Made by a program: the position numbers and the translations under genes. The notes below the pieces were generated by a model. That model saw only the letters and a list, made by a program, of their open reading frames with translations, did no database searches and was not told where the DNA came from. From NCBI GenBank assembly GCA_024276295.1, contig JAJRXN010000402.1:1-5562 (forward strand): DNA of 5,562 nucleotides, written 5' to 3'. The DNA comes from Acidobacteriota bacterium. Lineage in GTDB: Bacteria; Acidobacteriota; Polarisedimenticolia; J045. Positions 5,067-5,562 of this stretch are shown one piece after another (the stretch's first letter is position 1; every line of letters starts with the position of its first letter).

Positions 5067-5562
5067 TCAGCGCAGCCTGAGACCCAGCTCCCCGAGCTGG
5101 CTCTCGTCGACCGGGCTCGGCGCCTCGGTCAAGAGGCAGGTCGCCGACGTCGTCTTCGGAAACGCGATCACGTCCCGGATCGACTCCTCACCGAGCAGCA
5201 GCGCGACGATCCGGTCGAGCCCGAGCGCGATCCCGCCGTGGGGCGGCGCCCCGAACCGCAGCGCGTCGAGCAGGAACCCGAACCGCGAGCGGGCCTCCGC
5301 CTCGTCGATCCCGAGCGCCGCGAACACCCGCTGCTGGACGTCCGGGCGGTGGATCCGGATGCTCCCGCCGCCGATCTCGACGCCGTCGAGCACGACGTCG
5401 TAGGCCCGGGCCCGCACGCTACCCGGATCGCTCCCGAGCCGATCGAGGTCCGCCGGCTCCGGCGAGGTGAACGGGTGGTGGCAGGCGAACCACCGGCCGG
5501 CGTCCTCGTCCCACTCGAACAGCGGAAAGCCGGTGATCCAGCAGAACTCGTGGCGGCTCCCG
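5067..5562 (-). CDS. aspS: Aspartyl-tRNA synthetase, C-terminal part (164 aa present)
   Basis: AspRS charges tRNA-Asp with aspartate using ATP; it is a cytoplasmic class IIb synthetase. The visible part starts in the catalytic domain with FCWITGFPLFEWDED and the bacterial-type HHPFTSP block. It continues with RAYDVVLDGVEIGGGSIRIH (class II active-site strand), FGFLLDALRFGAPPHGG, and motif 3 GLDRIVALLLG with its conserved arginine. It ends with the family-typical IRDVIAFPKT...CLLTEAPSPV tail. The frame is open from 5561 to the TGA at 5067-5069, and the gene continues beyond the window, so about 70% of the usual ~590-residue protein lies outside. A GTG near 5415 is internal, not a start. Confidence 0.97.
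   Translation of the reverse strand, partial: GSRHEFCWITGFPLFEWDEDAGRWFACHHPFTSPEPADLDRLGSDPGSVRARAYDVVLDGVEIGGGSIRIHRPDVQQRVFAALGIDEAEARSRFGFLLDALRFGAPPHGGIALGLDRIVALLLGEESIRDVIAFPKTTSATCLLTEAPSPVDESQLGELGLRLR

Overview
The window is very GC-rich from about 1140 to the right-hand end and visibly less so at 190-880. All genes supported here are on the minus strand, so the biological order runs from high to low coordinates. The gene set (aspS, phoH/ybeZ, ybeY, a CorC/HlyC-type CBS protein, era) is a conserved bacterial housekeeping cluster. The base composition and operon order suggest a high-GC Gram-negative-type bacterium; the phylum cannot be fixed from this sequence alone.

Region 5562-1269 (core). 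It opens with the C-terminal 164 residues of aspartyl-tRNA synthetase. A 114-nt gap follows, holding a candidate extended -10 promoter and a perfect 9-bp inverted repeat. Then phoH, ybeY, the CBS protein and era run as one operon in which each stop codon overlaps the next start by 4 nt (GTGA, ATGA, GTGA). YbeY (rRNA maturation/ribosome quality control endonuclease), YbeZ/PhoH (its ATPase partner) and Era (30S assembly GTPase) act together on 16S rRNA and the small subunit. The CBS membrane protein is commonly found in this neighbourhood and is probably linked to Mg2+/ion transport.

Region 1268-853. This is 416 nt with no convincing gene. It holds several strong inverted repeats, including a candidate era-operon terminator and a multi-stem structure at 893-996, and a weak promoter facing the accessory region.

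Region 883-133 (accessory). This appears to be a single integron-type gene cassette of about 751 bp. It has a 7-bp R' core (GTTAGAC on the minus strand) at its upstream edge, a 221-residue predicted membrane protein of unknown function whose TAA stop lies inside the R'' core, and a 66-bp attC-like hairpin at 127-192 with an unpaired extra base in one arm. No integrase gene is present in the window.

Region 82-1. Directly after the attC site, hsdM (type I restriction-modification methyltransferase subunit) begins at a TTG codon and runs off the left edge. The window therefore shows a junction between a core ribosome-maturation operon and a defence-type accessory region, with a mobile cassette at the boundary. 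The cassette gene and its site are the most interesting part.
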